The translations under genes were made by a program, and so were the position numbers. From JAPOXR01 sp965221935 (GTDB lineage Bacteria > Pseudomonadota > Alphaproteobacteria > Rhodobacterales > Rhodobacteraceae): a stretch of 64,000 nucleotides of DNA. The stretch spans positions 158,596 through 222,595 of the forward strand of contig CBDCSZ010000051.1 in NCBI GenBank assembly GCA_965221935.1. The letters are read 5' to 3'. The notes below the pieces were generated by a model, which worked only from the letters and a program-made list of their open reading frames with translations, had not been told where the DNA came from and made no database searches. Position 1 is the stretch's first letter. The number at the start of each line of letters is the position of its first letter. Below are positions 26,801 through 35,099 of this stretch, piece by piece.

Positions 26801-27477
26801 CACAAGGTCGCACAGTCTTCCCTGTCGAGCGGATGCAACTGGAGCACCCGAAAGAGTTCATAGAGCGCTTCCTCCGGATTGTTCATCTGGTCGAACCGGC
26901 TGGTCGCGCTCGCCAGCAGAACGATCCGCGGTTCGGTCTGCAGCACCTTCCGCAGCCGCCACCCCGCCTTTTCGTCGCCCATGTCCCTGAACATCATGTT
27001 CAGGTTCTCGACGATCAGCACGAGGCGCTTCGCTTCCCGGTCGGCAAAGTCCTGCAGCACTCCGAGGCACCGGTCCTCCAGCGTCCGGTCGTCATGGATG
27101 GTGCGCAGCTCCTCGAAGGTGCGTCGTAAATCGACATCGCCTGCCAAGCGCGGCGTCTGGTCGGCCAGCCGGGACAGACATTCGAGCCAGAACTCGCCGG
27201 CCGTCGAGACCTCGTAGCTTTCCTCCGCAAAGACGATCGGGAAGAAGCGCGCCGAAAGATCTGCATCGCGCGTCACCTCCGCAGCGACCCGCAGCAACAG
27301 GGTCGTCTTGCCGCTGCCGCGCGGCCCGATCACGATCTGATGGGTGTTGGCGCTGCCCGAGCATTCGCGCAGCGCCTCGATCAGGGATTCGTACTCGGCC
27401 GTCCGGACGCAGAAGGTCGCGATCAGGTCGTCGACGGAGAGAAATCCTGGATTGTACTTCCTGGCGGTCACAGCCAT
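23864..27477 (-). pseudogene. STAND-like ATPase with C-terminal TPR array, multiple frameshifts
   Basis: From ATG 27477 the frame encodes an ATPase: Walker A VIGPRGSGKTTLLLR, Walker B RLVLIVENLNMMF, sensor RIVLLASATSRFD and the GGNPRLLTI motif. It then continues in other frames as SFRELMDDLLDLVDDHTEYF and a winged-helix-like linker (KVYLALADLWKPANAREIAD). About 13 TPR-like repeats of roughly 50 residues follow (23864-26100; typical unit ALxNKGxxLxxLxRxEEALAxWDEVxRRFG). Four frame changes fall between about 26700 and 26000, so the linker region is broken while both ends look well kept. Its start lies 18 bases after the upstream ATPase gene. A sensor-effector role resembling anti-phage STAND proteins is inference. 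Confidence 0.7.
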
Positions 27478-27494
27478 CGGCCCGACTCCTATTC

Positions 27495-28751
27495 TCAGCG
27501 CTGCCGGTCGAACACGGGCGCGAACCTCTGTGCGTAACGCCCCCGCCACCAGTCCTCGAGCAGACCGGAAACGAACCGGTAATCGCCATCCTCGGGTTCG
27601 AGGTAGCCGTCGTGCTGCAGCACATGCAGAACATGGTCGACCGAGGCAGTGCTATCATCATCCTGCTCATCTCGTGTCGAGAACCAGCTGCGGTACCGGT
27701 CGACCGTCTCAGCGGCGATGCCAGCGTTGACCGCCGTTGCCGTCAGGATCTCCAGCGCAACCTTGTACCCCGCTCTCCCGAGGACAGTCTCCAGCCGGCC
27801 CTCGTAATGCTGCAGGTCGACCTGCCCCCGGACGCCCAGCATCTCCCGCACATAGACCCACTCGACGTCGTCCAGCGAGGCGCCTCTCCGCCCGGCGCGC
27901 CGCAGGTGATTGTGCATCCTGTCGAAGAACATCTGGACATGGTGCGGGATGCAGCAGCGCAACCTGCGGCACATGTCCTTGCAGGCATCCGGCGAAAGAC
28001 CGACTTCATAGGACCCGTCAAGCGCCTCCAGGCAGGAAACGGCCGTCTCCTCGCGCCACGGTTTCAGGTCGTAGGGAGAAAAGATGTTAGCCTGGGCGCT
28101 GAGCCCGGCCTGTTCAAGCAGCGGCTCGAGGCTCACGCTACCCGACAGGATCATCGTGACCCGATCCCGATGGGATTGTCCCACCTTGCGCAGCCAGCTC
28201 AGGAACGCGTCCGCTTCGCGCTTGCCCTCTGGCGTCAATCGCCCTGTCTCGTCCTTAAGCAGCCGGTTTACGAGTATCGGTAGCTCGTCGACCGCGAGCA
28301 CGACCGGCCGGCCGTTTTCCGCCAGCGCGGCAAAGATTGCGCTCCCTCTATGCGGCCAGTTGCCGGCATCGATCCCGGCCCGCAGCTTCACCTTAAGATC
28401 CGCCACCGACAGTTCCTCGATCCGGTCGCCGGCGTTCCTCACCAGGTTGGCGAAGCCGGTTATGATCCGGTCCCACGCCGCACCCACCGGCTTCGCCTGA
28501 ACCCCGATTTCGGCAATCGCATCGGCCGGATCGGTGGCCGCCTCCAGATCGACGAAGACGACCTCGAATTCTCCCGATTCGGCCAACCGGCGCTGCAGCT
28601 CCCGGACGAGGCTCGTCTTGCCCATGCGACGCTGTGCGGTCAGCAGGGTATGGGTTCCCTCCCGCACCCGCTCTTCCAGCACTTCAAGCTCCGTCTCGCG
28701 GTCGAAGAAGTTCTCTCCGTCGACCCAGTTGCTGCCGCCTTTTCGAATCAT
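27495..28751 (-). CDS. AAA/STAND-type ATPase, upstream partner of the ATPase-TPR gene
   Basis: 418 residues, intact. Walker A LLTAQRRMGKTSLVREL (residues about 36-50), Walker B GRPVVLAVDELPILVNRLL, sensor-like VTMILSGSVSLEPLL, then a helical and winged-helix C-terminus ending in DYRFVSGLLEDWWRGRYAQRF. This matches ATPases of the archaeal-type AAA family with a C-terminal DNA-binding-like module. It is the first gene of a two-gene unit; the second ATPase starts 18 bases downstream. An array of GTTGGCAACAA motifs lies directly upstream. The function is unknown, but the paired-NTPase layout recalls defence or regulatory switches. Confidence 0.82.
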   Translation of the reverse strand: MIRKGGSNWVDGENFFDRETELEVLEERVREGTHTLLTAQRRMGKTSLVRELQRRLAESGEFEVVFVDLEAATDPADAIAEIGVQAKPVGAAWDRIITGFANLVRNAGDRIEELSVADLKVKLRAGIDAGNWPHRGSAIFAALAENGRPVVLAVDELPILVNRLLKDETGRLTPEGKREADAFLSWLRKVGQSHRDRVTMILSGSVSLEPLLEQAGLSAQANIFSPYDLKPWREETAVSCLEALDGSYEVGLSPDACKDMCRRLRCCIPHHVQMFFDRMHNHLRRAGRRGASLDDVEWVYVREMLGVRGQVDLQHYEGRLETVLGRAGYKVALEILTATAVNAGIAAETVDRYRSWFSTRDEQDDDSTASVDHVLHVLQHDGYLEPEDGDYRFVSGLLEDWWRGRYAQRFAPVFDRQR

Positions 28752-28771
28752 TGCTGTCTTCCCACAATGCT

Positions 28772-28810
28772 GTTGGCAACAATATAGTTGGCAACAAATT
28801 TGTTGTCAAT
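28772..28810 (-). promoter_or_regulatory. Operator-like array upstream of the ATPase pair
   Basis: GTTGGCAACAA occurs at 28772-28782 and again 15 bases on at 28787-28797. A near inverted copy, TTTGTTGTCAAT, follows at 28799-28810. All lie within 60 bases upstream of the ATPase start at 28751. The arrangement suggests cooperative binding by a repressor not encoded next door, or autoregulation by the ATPase C-terminal domain. Confidence 0.5.
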
Positions 28811-28897
28811 TTCCATTCCGGAACCTTTTTGAAAAGCCGGCCGCAGCTACCTGGGGTCTGCCGAATGCGAAGACTGGGGCCTGGTGGTTTGATTCAT

Positions 28898-29041
28898 TCA
28901 TTTGATGCCATGTCCTGCGGCTTCTGGCAGCCTCCTTTCCATGCCTCGACGAGGTCTTCCGGCTTTCCTGCTCCAGCGGAACGGGCGGGCGTCGCTGGCG
29001 TTATTGAGGCGATGTGACCCTTGATCGCCGCGAAGGAAGGC
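28898..29041 (-). pseudogene. IS630-type transposase, C-terminal scrap
   Basis: The minus strand reads ...NNASDARPFRWSRKAGRPRR... to a stop at 28898. This parallels the C-terminus of the fragment at 54203-54465 (NANDARPFRWSRNPEDRPGA), and the nucleotide match is strong (GACGCCCGCCC.TTCCGCTGGAGCAGGAA). Only about 45 codons are left. Confidence 0.6.
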
Positions 29042-29371
29042 AAGGCACCCCCACCTCACCACGCAGAAGAGCTTCCAGTTCGAAATAGGCCGGACCCGCG
29101 ACCGGGCCGAGCTGTTCGCCGAAGACGGGAACGCGCGGGAGCCCCCGACAGCAGCCTTGTCTATGGACCGGGGGATTGCCGCACCGGAGCGCGGTCGCGG
29201 CGCCAACAGGGACCTTGGTTTTTAAGGAAGCGTGGAAGAACGACCTGAACGGCGTCGGACGGACGGGAAAATGGGGCTGCAAAGTCGGGTGTCGATCCAG
29301 TAGGTATGCTGCCGGGAAGGCGCACCGCCAACAGAAAGCTCGCGCCATAAGCAGCAGTGAGGGAAACGGCG
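29042..29371. other. Intergenic upstream of the NYN gene
   Basis: 330 bases without a recognisable gene or repeat. It presumably contains the promoter of the NYN/LOTUS gene. No clear sigma-70 boxes stand out. Confidence 0.35.
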
Positions 29372-30112
29372 ATGCCGGCCGACGCGGAAACGAAGAGCCT
29401 TGCGGTTCTTATCGACGCCGACAACACGAGCGCCAAGCACGCTCAAGCAATCTTCGACGAGATCGTCAAGCTGGGCGAGGCCAACGTCAGGCGCATCTAC
29501 GGCGATTTCTCGGGCAGCCAGCTTGCCGGCTGGAACAGGGCGATCCAGTCGCTTGCGATCCTCCAGCACCAGCAGCGCAGCAACTCGAAGGGCAAGAACG
29601 CCTCCGACATCGCGCTGGTGATCGACGCTATGGACCTCATGCACAAGCGCAACCTCGACGGGGTCGTTCTGGTCAGCTCGGACAGCGATTTCACGCGGCT
29701 CGCCCAGCGCCTGCGCGAGGAAGGACTTGAAGTGTACGGCTTTGGCGAGCGCAAGGCGGTCGAGGCCTTCCGCAATGCCTGCAACCGCTTCATCTACGTC
29801 GAAAACCTTGTGGAGACCGGACCGGAGGAGAAGAGGAGCGGCGCAGCGCCGGCCGGGACCCCGGCGCAAAAAAAGGATCCCCCAAGCAAGGCCCGGGAGA
29901 TCATAGCGGGCGCGATCGGCGAGCCGGACTCCGACGGGTGGGAAAACCTGGGGAGCGTCGGGAATCGCATCCAAGGTGCGCATCCTGACTTCGATCCGCG
30001 CAGCTACGGCTGTGCAAACCTGAGCACCCTGGTCGAGAAATCCGGCGGGTTTGATATCCGCAAGGAACGGGGCGCCGTCCATGTCCGCCGAAAGGCTGCC
30101 GCGCGAAAGTGA
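29372..30112 (+). CDS. NYN-domain RNase with C-terminal LOTUS/OST-HTH domain
   Basis: 246 residues from ATG 29372 (GTG 29357 also possible). The PIN-like NYN core shows LAVLIDADNTSAKHAQAI, VRRIYGDFSG, ASDIALVIDAMDLMHK and GVVLVSSDSDFTRLAQRLRE, carrying the conserved acidic residues. After a linker rich in K/P/E the last 70 residues (GWENLGSVGNRIQGAHPDFD, then YGCANLSTLVEK) match a LOTUS/OST-HTH winged helix that binds RNA. The family is linked to RNA decay; the specific target is unknown. A small gene starts at GTG 30109, overlapping the stop. Confidence 0.88.
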   Translation: MPADAETKSLAVLIDADNTSAKHAQAIFDEIVKLGEANVRRIYGDFSGSQLAGWNRAIQSLAILQHQQRSNSKGKNASDIALVIDAMDLMHKRNLDGVVLVSSDSDFTRLAQRLREEGLEVYGFGERKAVEAFRNACNRFIYVENLVETGPEEKRSGAAPAGTPAQKKDPPSKAREIIAGAIGEPDSDGWENLGSVGNRIQGAHPDFDPRSYGCANLSTLVEKSGGFDIRKERGAVHVRRKAAARK

Positions 30113-30303
30113 TCGAGCGCCTGGCGCAGTTGCTTCCTGCGCTGGCGCAGGCACGGGAACCCTATCTCCGGGAATTCCAGGAACGGTATGCGCGCGTGAT
30201 CGCCCTGAGGGACTGCGAACCGCCGGCATTACCGCCAGAGGATCTGCGGCTGCTCGATGACGAGGTTTGCGACAGCAGGCCGTGGGGCCAGGAAGCGCAC
30301 TAA
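30109..30303 (+). CDS. Small hypothetical protein coupled to the NYN gene
   Basis: Starts at GTG 30109, overlapping the NYN stop (GTGA). 64 residues: MIERLAQLLPALAQAREPYL, a helical stretch, then an acidic tail DLRLLDDEVCD. After the TAA at 30301 the same frame remains open to 30378 (ending SLDQVRHALLAHPELEQAA), so the original gene may have been about 89 residues with a nonsense codon. No family recognised. The coupling suggests a partner of the NYN RNase. Confidence 0.5.
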   Translation: MIERLAQLLPALAQAREPYLREFQERYARVIALRDCEPPALPPEDLRLLDDEVCDSRPWGQEAH

Positions 30304-30378
30304 GCGCACTTGAGCGTGTCGCTGGATCAAGTGCGTCACGCGCTGCTGGCCCATCCGGAGCTCGAACAGGCCGCTTGA

Positions 30379-30979
30379 TCGGCGACAACCGATTCTCGTT
30401 GGAGATCCCCGGCTCCGGCGGGGACACTGATTGCAAGGCTGCCGGTGCGGGCCGCGGAGGAGGCTGACGGCGGGTTCCGAACCGGCCTGCGCGAATTGAA
30501 CGCCTCTCTTTCGCCGATCAGAACCAGGGCGCGGCATCGCGGGCCCGATCACTTCCCTGACCTTCTCCCGCGACACTGGCCTGCGGCTCGTCTTGTCGGG
30601 AATGTCGCAAAACAGGCCGTCAACACAGTCGCGAGGAATCGGTCCCGCCGGTGCCAGACCGTCGGCTTCGGCATGCCTGAGGATCGAATGCGGACCAGTC
30701 CCGATCCCAGCCAGACGCTCCCGGTCTTCCCCGCCCGGAACGATCTGTCTTCTCCTGCTCTTCACCATTGCGGTCCCGCTCCCGTGCGAAAACTGCGGGC
30801 ATTCGCCGGGAGCGGCCGAAACACACCCCGCGGGAAAATGGAATCCCCGAACACGAACAGATCACCAGCACTCACCTGTCCATGGAATTCCCTGACGGGA
30901 TGTCGCCATGAACCATGTCGTCAGCGCACCGAACATTCCGGAGGCGCCTTCCCATGGCGAAAAATGAAAAGCTAAAGAA
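30379..30979. other. 600 bases with no recognisable gene
   Basis: Open frames occur on both strands but show no family, no good Shine-Dalgarno and proline/arginine-rich shadows. The region ends at a strong hairpin terminator. It may be relic sequence. Confidence 0.35.
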
Positions 30980-31009
30980 AAAAGGCGCCGGCGTGCGCCG
31001 GCGCCTTTT
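30980..31009 (-). terminator. Rho-independent terminator of the ammonium transporter operon
   Basis: A perfect 14-base stem, AAAAGGCGCCGGCG (30980-30993) and CGCCGGCGCCTTTT (30996-31009), with a very short loop. On the minus strand it is followed by a T-run. It sits 17 bases past the stop of the small membrane gene at 31027. Because the stem includes A/T tracts on both sides it could work in both directions. Confidence 0.8.
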
Positions 31010-31026
31010 GTCACGATTTGCGTCGG

Positions 31027-31245
31027 TCAATCGGAATCGATCGCCGAATTAATGTGCTCTGACGTGCCGTATTGCTGAACCTTTTCTTCCTGAGTACTCA
31101 GCTCATTCTTGAAAGTGGCGACATGCCACCAGATCCAGAACACAAGCCCAATGATCAGCATCAGCCATTCGGCCCCCTGAAACGGGTAAATGGCGCCCAC
31201 ATTGGCCAGATCATGGGCCCACGAGGAAATACCAGTCGTTGTCAT
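31027..31245 (-). CDS. Small membrane protein downstream of the ammonium transporter
   Basis: 72 residues, with AGGAGA eight bases before ATG 31245. One membrane segment is clear (EWLMLIIGLVFWIWWHVATF), followed by a charged tail (KNELSTQEEKVQQYG). It lies 34 bases after the transporter gene and before a strong terminator, so it is the second gene of a two-gene operon. Probably an accessory subunit or stabiliser of the transporter; no named family recognised. Confidence 0.75.
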   Translation of the reverse strand: MTTTGISSWAHDLANVGAIYPFQGAEWLMLIIGLVFWIWWHVATFKNELSTQEEKVQQYGTSEHINSAIDSD

Positions 31246-31279
31246 GACAATTCTCCTGTATCGTTGTTGGACGCCAGCA

Positions 31280-32632
31280 TCAGACTACTGCCCGTTCGGT
31301 TTCGCGGACTTCGTTGGCCGCAGCTTCCTCTTCGCGGTTCGTGCGGAAGTCCAAACCAAGCAGTTCGACTTCTCTCGGAATCCTCAAGAGCCCGAAAGCG
31401 TTGAGAATCTTGGCTGCGATGTAACCAGGAAGCATTCCGAGCACTCCAAACATGATGATCGCGCCGATAAACTGCCCCCATGGCGTAATCACGGCATAGC
31501 CTTCGTACGGCGAAGATGGGTGGCCCCAAAGCACAAATCCGCAGATCACCAAACCGATGAAACCGGCATAACCGTGGACAGCCACGGCCCCGACCGCGTC
31601 GTCGATCTTGAACCGGTTCTCGACCCAGTAGTGAAGCCTGTAGGCGAGGTAGGTTCCAACGCCGCCAATGATCATCGCTTGAATCGGATGGTAAAGATCA
31701 TTGCCCGCGGAAGCGGTGATAATCCCTGCAAGACCGCCGGAATACGTCCAGAACGCATTTCCTTTGGACGCCATGTAACCAATCAGCATGCCGCCCGAGA
31801 GCGACATCAGGAAATTCATCGTGATCGCGCCGAGAGTTGTCGGTGTGAGATAAATCGTTGTCGCAGTCCAGGTTTCACCTGTGATCTGCCCGCCGATCGT
31901 TCCGGGATCAATCAATGGCACGTTACAGGCGACGTAAAAGCCCCAGAAACCGGTATAGATGAGAAACAGGCCGATACAGACCAGCCACGGATTGTGCGGC
32001 AGGATATCGCGCGGCCTTCCGTCGGAGCTGAACTTGCCGAGTCTCGGTCCGAGGACGACAAGGATCCCGAGGGCGAAACCGCCTGCGATCGCGTGGATAA
32101 CTCCGGACGCGTAAGCGTCGTGATAGCCAAGCAGCTGCACCATCCAACCGCCGTAGTGCCATCCCCAGGCGGCGTCGATGATCCAGAAAACGGACCCAAT
32201 CAAAACCGCGAGGATCCAGAATGCGCCGGAATTTATCCGCTCGATCACCGAGCCGGAGACAATGGATGCGGCGGTCCAGGAAAACAGCAGAAACGCCGCC
32301 CAAAACACCCCGGTGATGCGATCGCCGAGATTGGTGCCCATGATATCCGAGGTCGGCCCGTTCGGCCCGGCCATTTCGAAATCAATTCCGCCGTTTATGA
32401 AGGGGCCATTCGGGAACGCCCAGTAAATCCACCAGCCAAAGAAGAAAAATGTGATTGTCACCAAGGGGATCAGCATAGAATTCTTCAGCAGTGTGTGCAT
32501 GTGATTGCGCCGCCTGCTGGCGCCGACTTCATACATGCAGAAGCCGACGTGGATCAGGAACATGAGTGCCACTGTCAGCCAGTAGTAGAATTCAGTGAAT
32601 ACCGTGGTGATTGCGTCAAGGTTGCTGCCCAT
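31280..32632 (-). CDS. amtB: Ammonium transporter (Amt/AmtB family)
   Basis: 450 residues, full length, behind GGGAGG. About eleven membrane helices. The twin-histidine pore is present: H180 in ASGVIHAIAGG and H353 in DDAVGAVAVHGYAG. Other family marks are WGWHYGGWM and GGMLIGYMASKGNAFWTYSGG. A long N-terminal region (MYEVGASRRRNHMHTLLKN) is typical of the marine/alpha type. It imports ammonium or methylammonium. No GlnK gene is adjacent; instead there is a small membrane protein. It may work with the amine-degrading operon, but it is 10 kb away on the other strand. Confidence 0.92.
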   Translation of the reverse strand: MGSNLDAITTVFTEFYYWLTVALMFLIHVGFCMYEVGASRRRNHMHTLLKNSMLIPLVTITFFFFGWWIYWAFPNGPFINGGIDFEMAGPNGPTSDIMGTNLGDRITGVFWAAFLLFSWTAASIVSGSVIERINSGAFWILAVLIGSVFWIIDAAWGWHYGGWMVQLLGYHDAYASGVIHAIAGGFALGILVVLGPRLGKFSSDGRPRDILPHNPWLVCIGLFLIYTGFWGFYVACNVPLIDPGTIGGQITGETWTATTIYLTPTTLGAITMNFLMSLSGGMLIGYMASKGNAFWTYSGGLAGIITASAGNDLYHPIQAMIIGGVGTYLAYRLHYWVENRFKIDDAVGAVAVHGYAGFIGLVICGFVLWGHPSSPYEGYAVITPWGQFIGAIIMFGVLGMLPGYIAAKILNAFGLLRIPREVELLGLDFRTNREEEAAANEVRETERAVV

Positions 32633-34050
32633 GCATCATACCTCCCGTTCAATTTCGGCGCCGCGGCTCAACATGATTTTCGACGCTGCCGCTGCGCCTG
32701 CAGATTACACTGCGGATTTGTCATGACCGCGTTGCTGCCGGCTCCGCAGCGATCGATTGCACCGGACTTGCTGGCGGCCGCTGTGTATCAAGACGCAAGT
32801 TGCGGTATAATTCAAGCCTAACCGAACAAAATATGCCATTTGTCTGGTCTGCGTGGCACAATTATCTTTGCCGGCGCCCTGTGCCGGACCCGGAGTTAGC
32901 GCCGGCAAACACAGCTCTGCGCAATCAGGACCTGTTTCGGCAAACCGGGCAGGCCCCGGGACGGTCTCGAATCCAGCCGTTCTGTTTCAGCACGCTCCGT
33001 ATATTCGAAGGGACCGTTCCGCCCCGGCGGACGGCCGGAGTGATGGAGCAGCCCCCTGATGCCGGCCATAAACTGCCCATAGAGATGATTTGGGCCCGCC
33101 GGGCATGTCGCTGAAGCAGTCCCGGGTTGCTCGTGGCGGCTTCGGAGCGCGGGTGTTCCGTGCACACAAGTTCAGTCTTCCAGCGTGTCCGCGCCTGCCC
33201 GTTGAACCTGTATCCAGTCATGAGGGCGCCTGACCGCAGCGGCGACAGGGCATAGCCCGAAACTGGAACAGATTTGGAATCCACTGTTAAGCGTGACCCG
33301 CTTGACCGCTCATCTCAACATCTGCGGCACTTGCCCGTTCCGCTGAAACGGAATGCCTGAAGATCTGGCGGAGGTGTGAAATCAGGGTGCCAGAGACCGC
33401 AGGAAAAGGAAGCAAATGAACTGAATCAGTCCACTCGCCGTCAAATATTGACCAAACCAAGGCGGCAGCGGCTTTGACGCCGCGATTTATCTTGAACGTC
33501 AAATAGCTTCATTTGATGGCCAGTGATGTGAGGTCCGGCAATGGCGATCCCGACAATTGAAAACGCGGCAATGACGCCCGGCCGGCTCCGCCAAACGCGA
33601 CCAAAACATTGTTGGGCCGGTCCTCTGAATTCCGGTCGGGCTCCGCTCCTCCGCTCAGTTGGGTGCACCCCGAGTACCGTTCACAATGTGAACCGTACTC
33701 CGTCGTGAACCGTACTCCGTCCGCTCCTCCGTTCAGGGTGCGCGACCCTCCCAGCTCATCCGGATTTCCGCAGAAGTCCAGGGATTGTCGCCGCGCTGCG
33801 GTTCAAGTGACCCTTTGCCCGTTTGCAGCCTGACCGAGATGCGTCGCAATCACTGCAAACCTGCCGGAATTCTCAACAGCTAACCCTGGGACTCAAGCTC
33901 CTCCCATGGGTTTTGTGGCTGTCTCCGAATGCCAGGAGCCGACCGCGCCTGGCGAGAGCGCGCTGTCGGTCCAGACCCGTGAGGACATGCCGGGGGCCAG
34001 CCGACGCAGCAACGTGCTCCGCTTCCAGCAGCACAGGCGCGAACATCCTC
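32633..34050. other. 1.4-kb stretch without an intact gene
   Basis: Upstream of the ammonium transporter. Several overlapping ORFs of 60-120 codons exist on both strands but none shows a domain or usable start. A perfect 17-base tandem duplication lies at 33688-33721. The stretch borders the repeat at 34051 and an IS5 element and appears to be relic DNA. Confidence 0.4.
33688..33721. repeat. Tandem duplication, 17 bases x 2
   Basis: GTGAACCGTACTCCGTC occurs twice back to back. No function is evident; it looks like a replication-slippage duplication. Confidence 0.8.
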
Positions 34051-34152
34051 GAAGGGGAACCCGAACGGGACGCCCACTTTTTCCCAGTGATCGGCTGGGG
34101 TCGGCATAGCGGCCACTGAACCGGTAACATGGCAGCCTTTGAGAGTTTGACC
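34051..34152. repeat. Dispersed repeat R4, copy A
   Basis: About 100 bases similar to 40183-40288. Shared blocks include CCCAGTGATCGGCTGGGG, TCGGCAT.GCGG.CACTGA and ACATGGCAGCCTTTGAG. The minus strand of both copies encodes MPTPADHWE..GVPFG.PF, so it may descend from a coding sequence. Copy A abuts the IS5 element. Confidence 0.6.
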
Positions 34153-34221
34153 TAAAAGTTGAGTGGCCTCCCCAGATGCGGCACATACCATCCGATTCCC
34201 ACACCAGAAATGGAGGACCGC

Positions 34222-35012
34222 ATGGCTTGGAACAAGACCACTCAGAAGCAGTATAAACGACCGGCGGACAGATATGAAACCGATTTGACGGACGCCGAAT
34301 GGTCCGTGACCGGGCCGCTCATCTCGCCTCCTTCGAAAATGGGGCGTCCCCGCACCCTCAACATGCGGAAGGTTGTCAACGCCATCCGGTTCATGCGCGG
34401 AACGGGATGCCGGCGGCGGGCGATTCCCATGTGTTTTCCGCCGTTTACCTCGGTCCAGAACTCTTTCCACACGTGGATCCGCGGGGGTGTTCTGGATGAG
34501 ATGCCCGGCGCCCTCCGGTCCCTCGCGTGCGGTCTCGCGGGCCGTTCGGAAGAGCCGGCGGCTGTGATCGACAGCCGGCCGGTGAAGACGACGGAGAGCG
34601 GTGGGCCGTCGGGGTATGACGCCGGAAAAAAGATCAAGGGCAGGAAGCGCCACTTCACGGTGGACACGGAGGGAACCCCGATCACGATCGCGGTTCACGA
34701 GGCCTCGGTGCAGGACTGGGACGGCGCTGATGAGTTGCTCCTAGCGACGCTGGAGAAGGCGCCGCAGGTGGCGAAACTGTGGGCAGACGGCGGCTGCGCC
34801 GGACCGAAGCTGGAGGCGGCACTGGCCGGACACGGCCTCGGTCCGGTGCTGGAAATCGTGCAAAGCCCAAGGAAACCAGGGGTTTCACCGTCCTTTGCCG
34901 CCGCTGGGCGGTGGAGCGGACCTTCGCCTGGATGTTGCGGCGCCGGCGCCAGGCGAAGGACCATGAGCGGAGACTGGAGAGCTCCGTGGCCTGGGCGCAG
35001 CTCGCAGCCTGA
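34222..35012 (+). pseudogene. IS5-family transposase, one frameshift
   Basis: ATG 34222 gives MAWNKTTQKQYKRPADRYET and the DAEWSVTGPLISPPSKMGRP N-terminal block. Then come AVIDSRPVKTTESGG (first D), KGRKRHFTVDTEGTPI and LWADGGCAGPKLE (second D). Near 34870 the frame changes, and the end continues as RRWAVERTFAWMLRRRRQAK with the catalytic glutamate, stopping at 35012. All catalytic blocks are present, so a single indel separates it from an intact transposase. A second, much more decayed copy begins at 23366. It truncates the STAND gene on its right. Confidence 0.75.
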
Positions 35013-35099
35013 CGGTTTCTGATGAGGCGGGTGGCGCGGGAGATAAGTGCTTGAAGTAAAAATATATAAAAAAAACCAAGACTTAAGATTCAATCTCTA

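Noticed and set aside
31190..32821. Plus-strand ORF of 543 codons opposite the ammonium transporter
   Set aside because: Shadow; the opposite strand has the twin-histidine transporter signature.
33688..33721. Tandem 17-base repeat considered as a CRISPR or iteron array
   Set aside because: Only two adjacent copies without spacers, and no Rep or Cas gene nearby.
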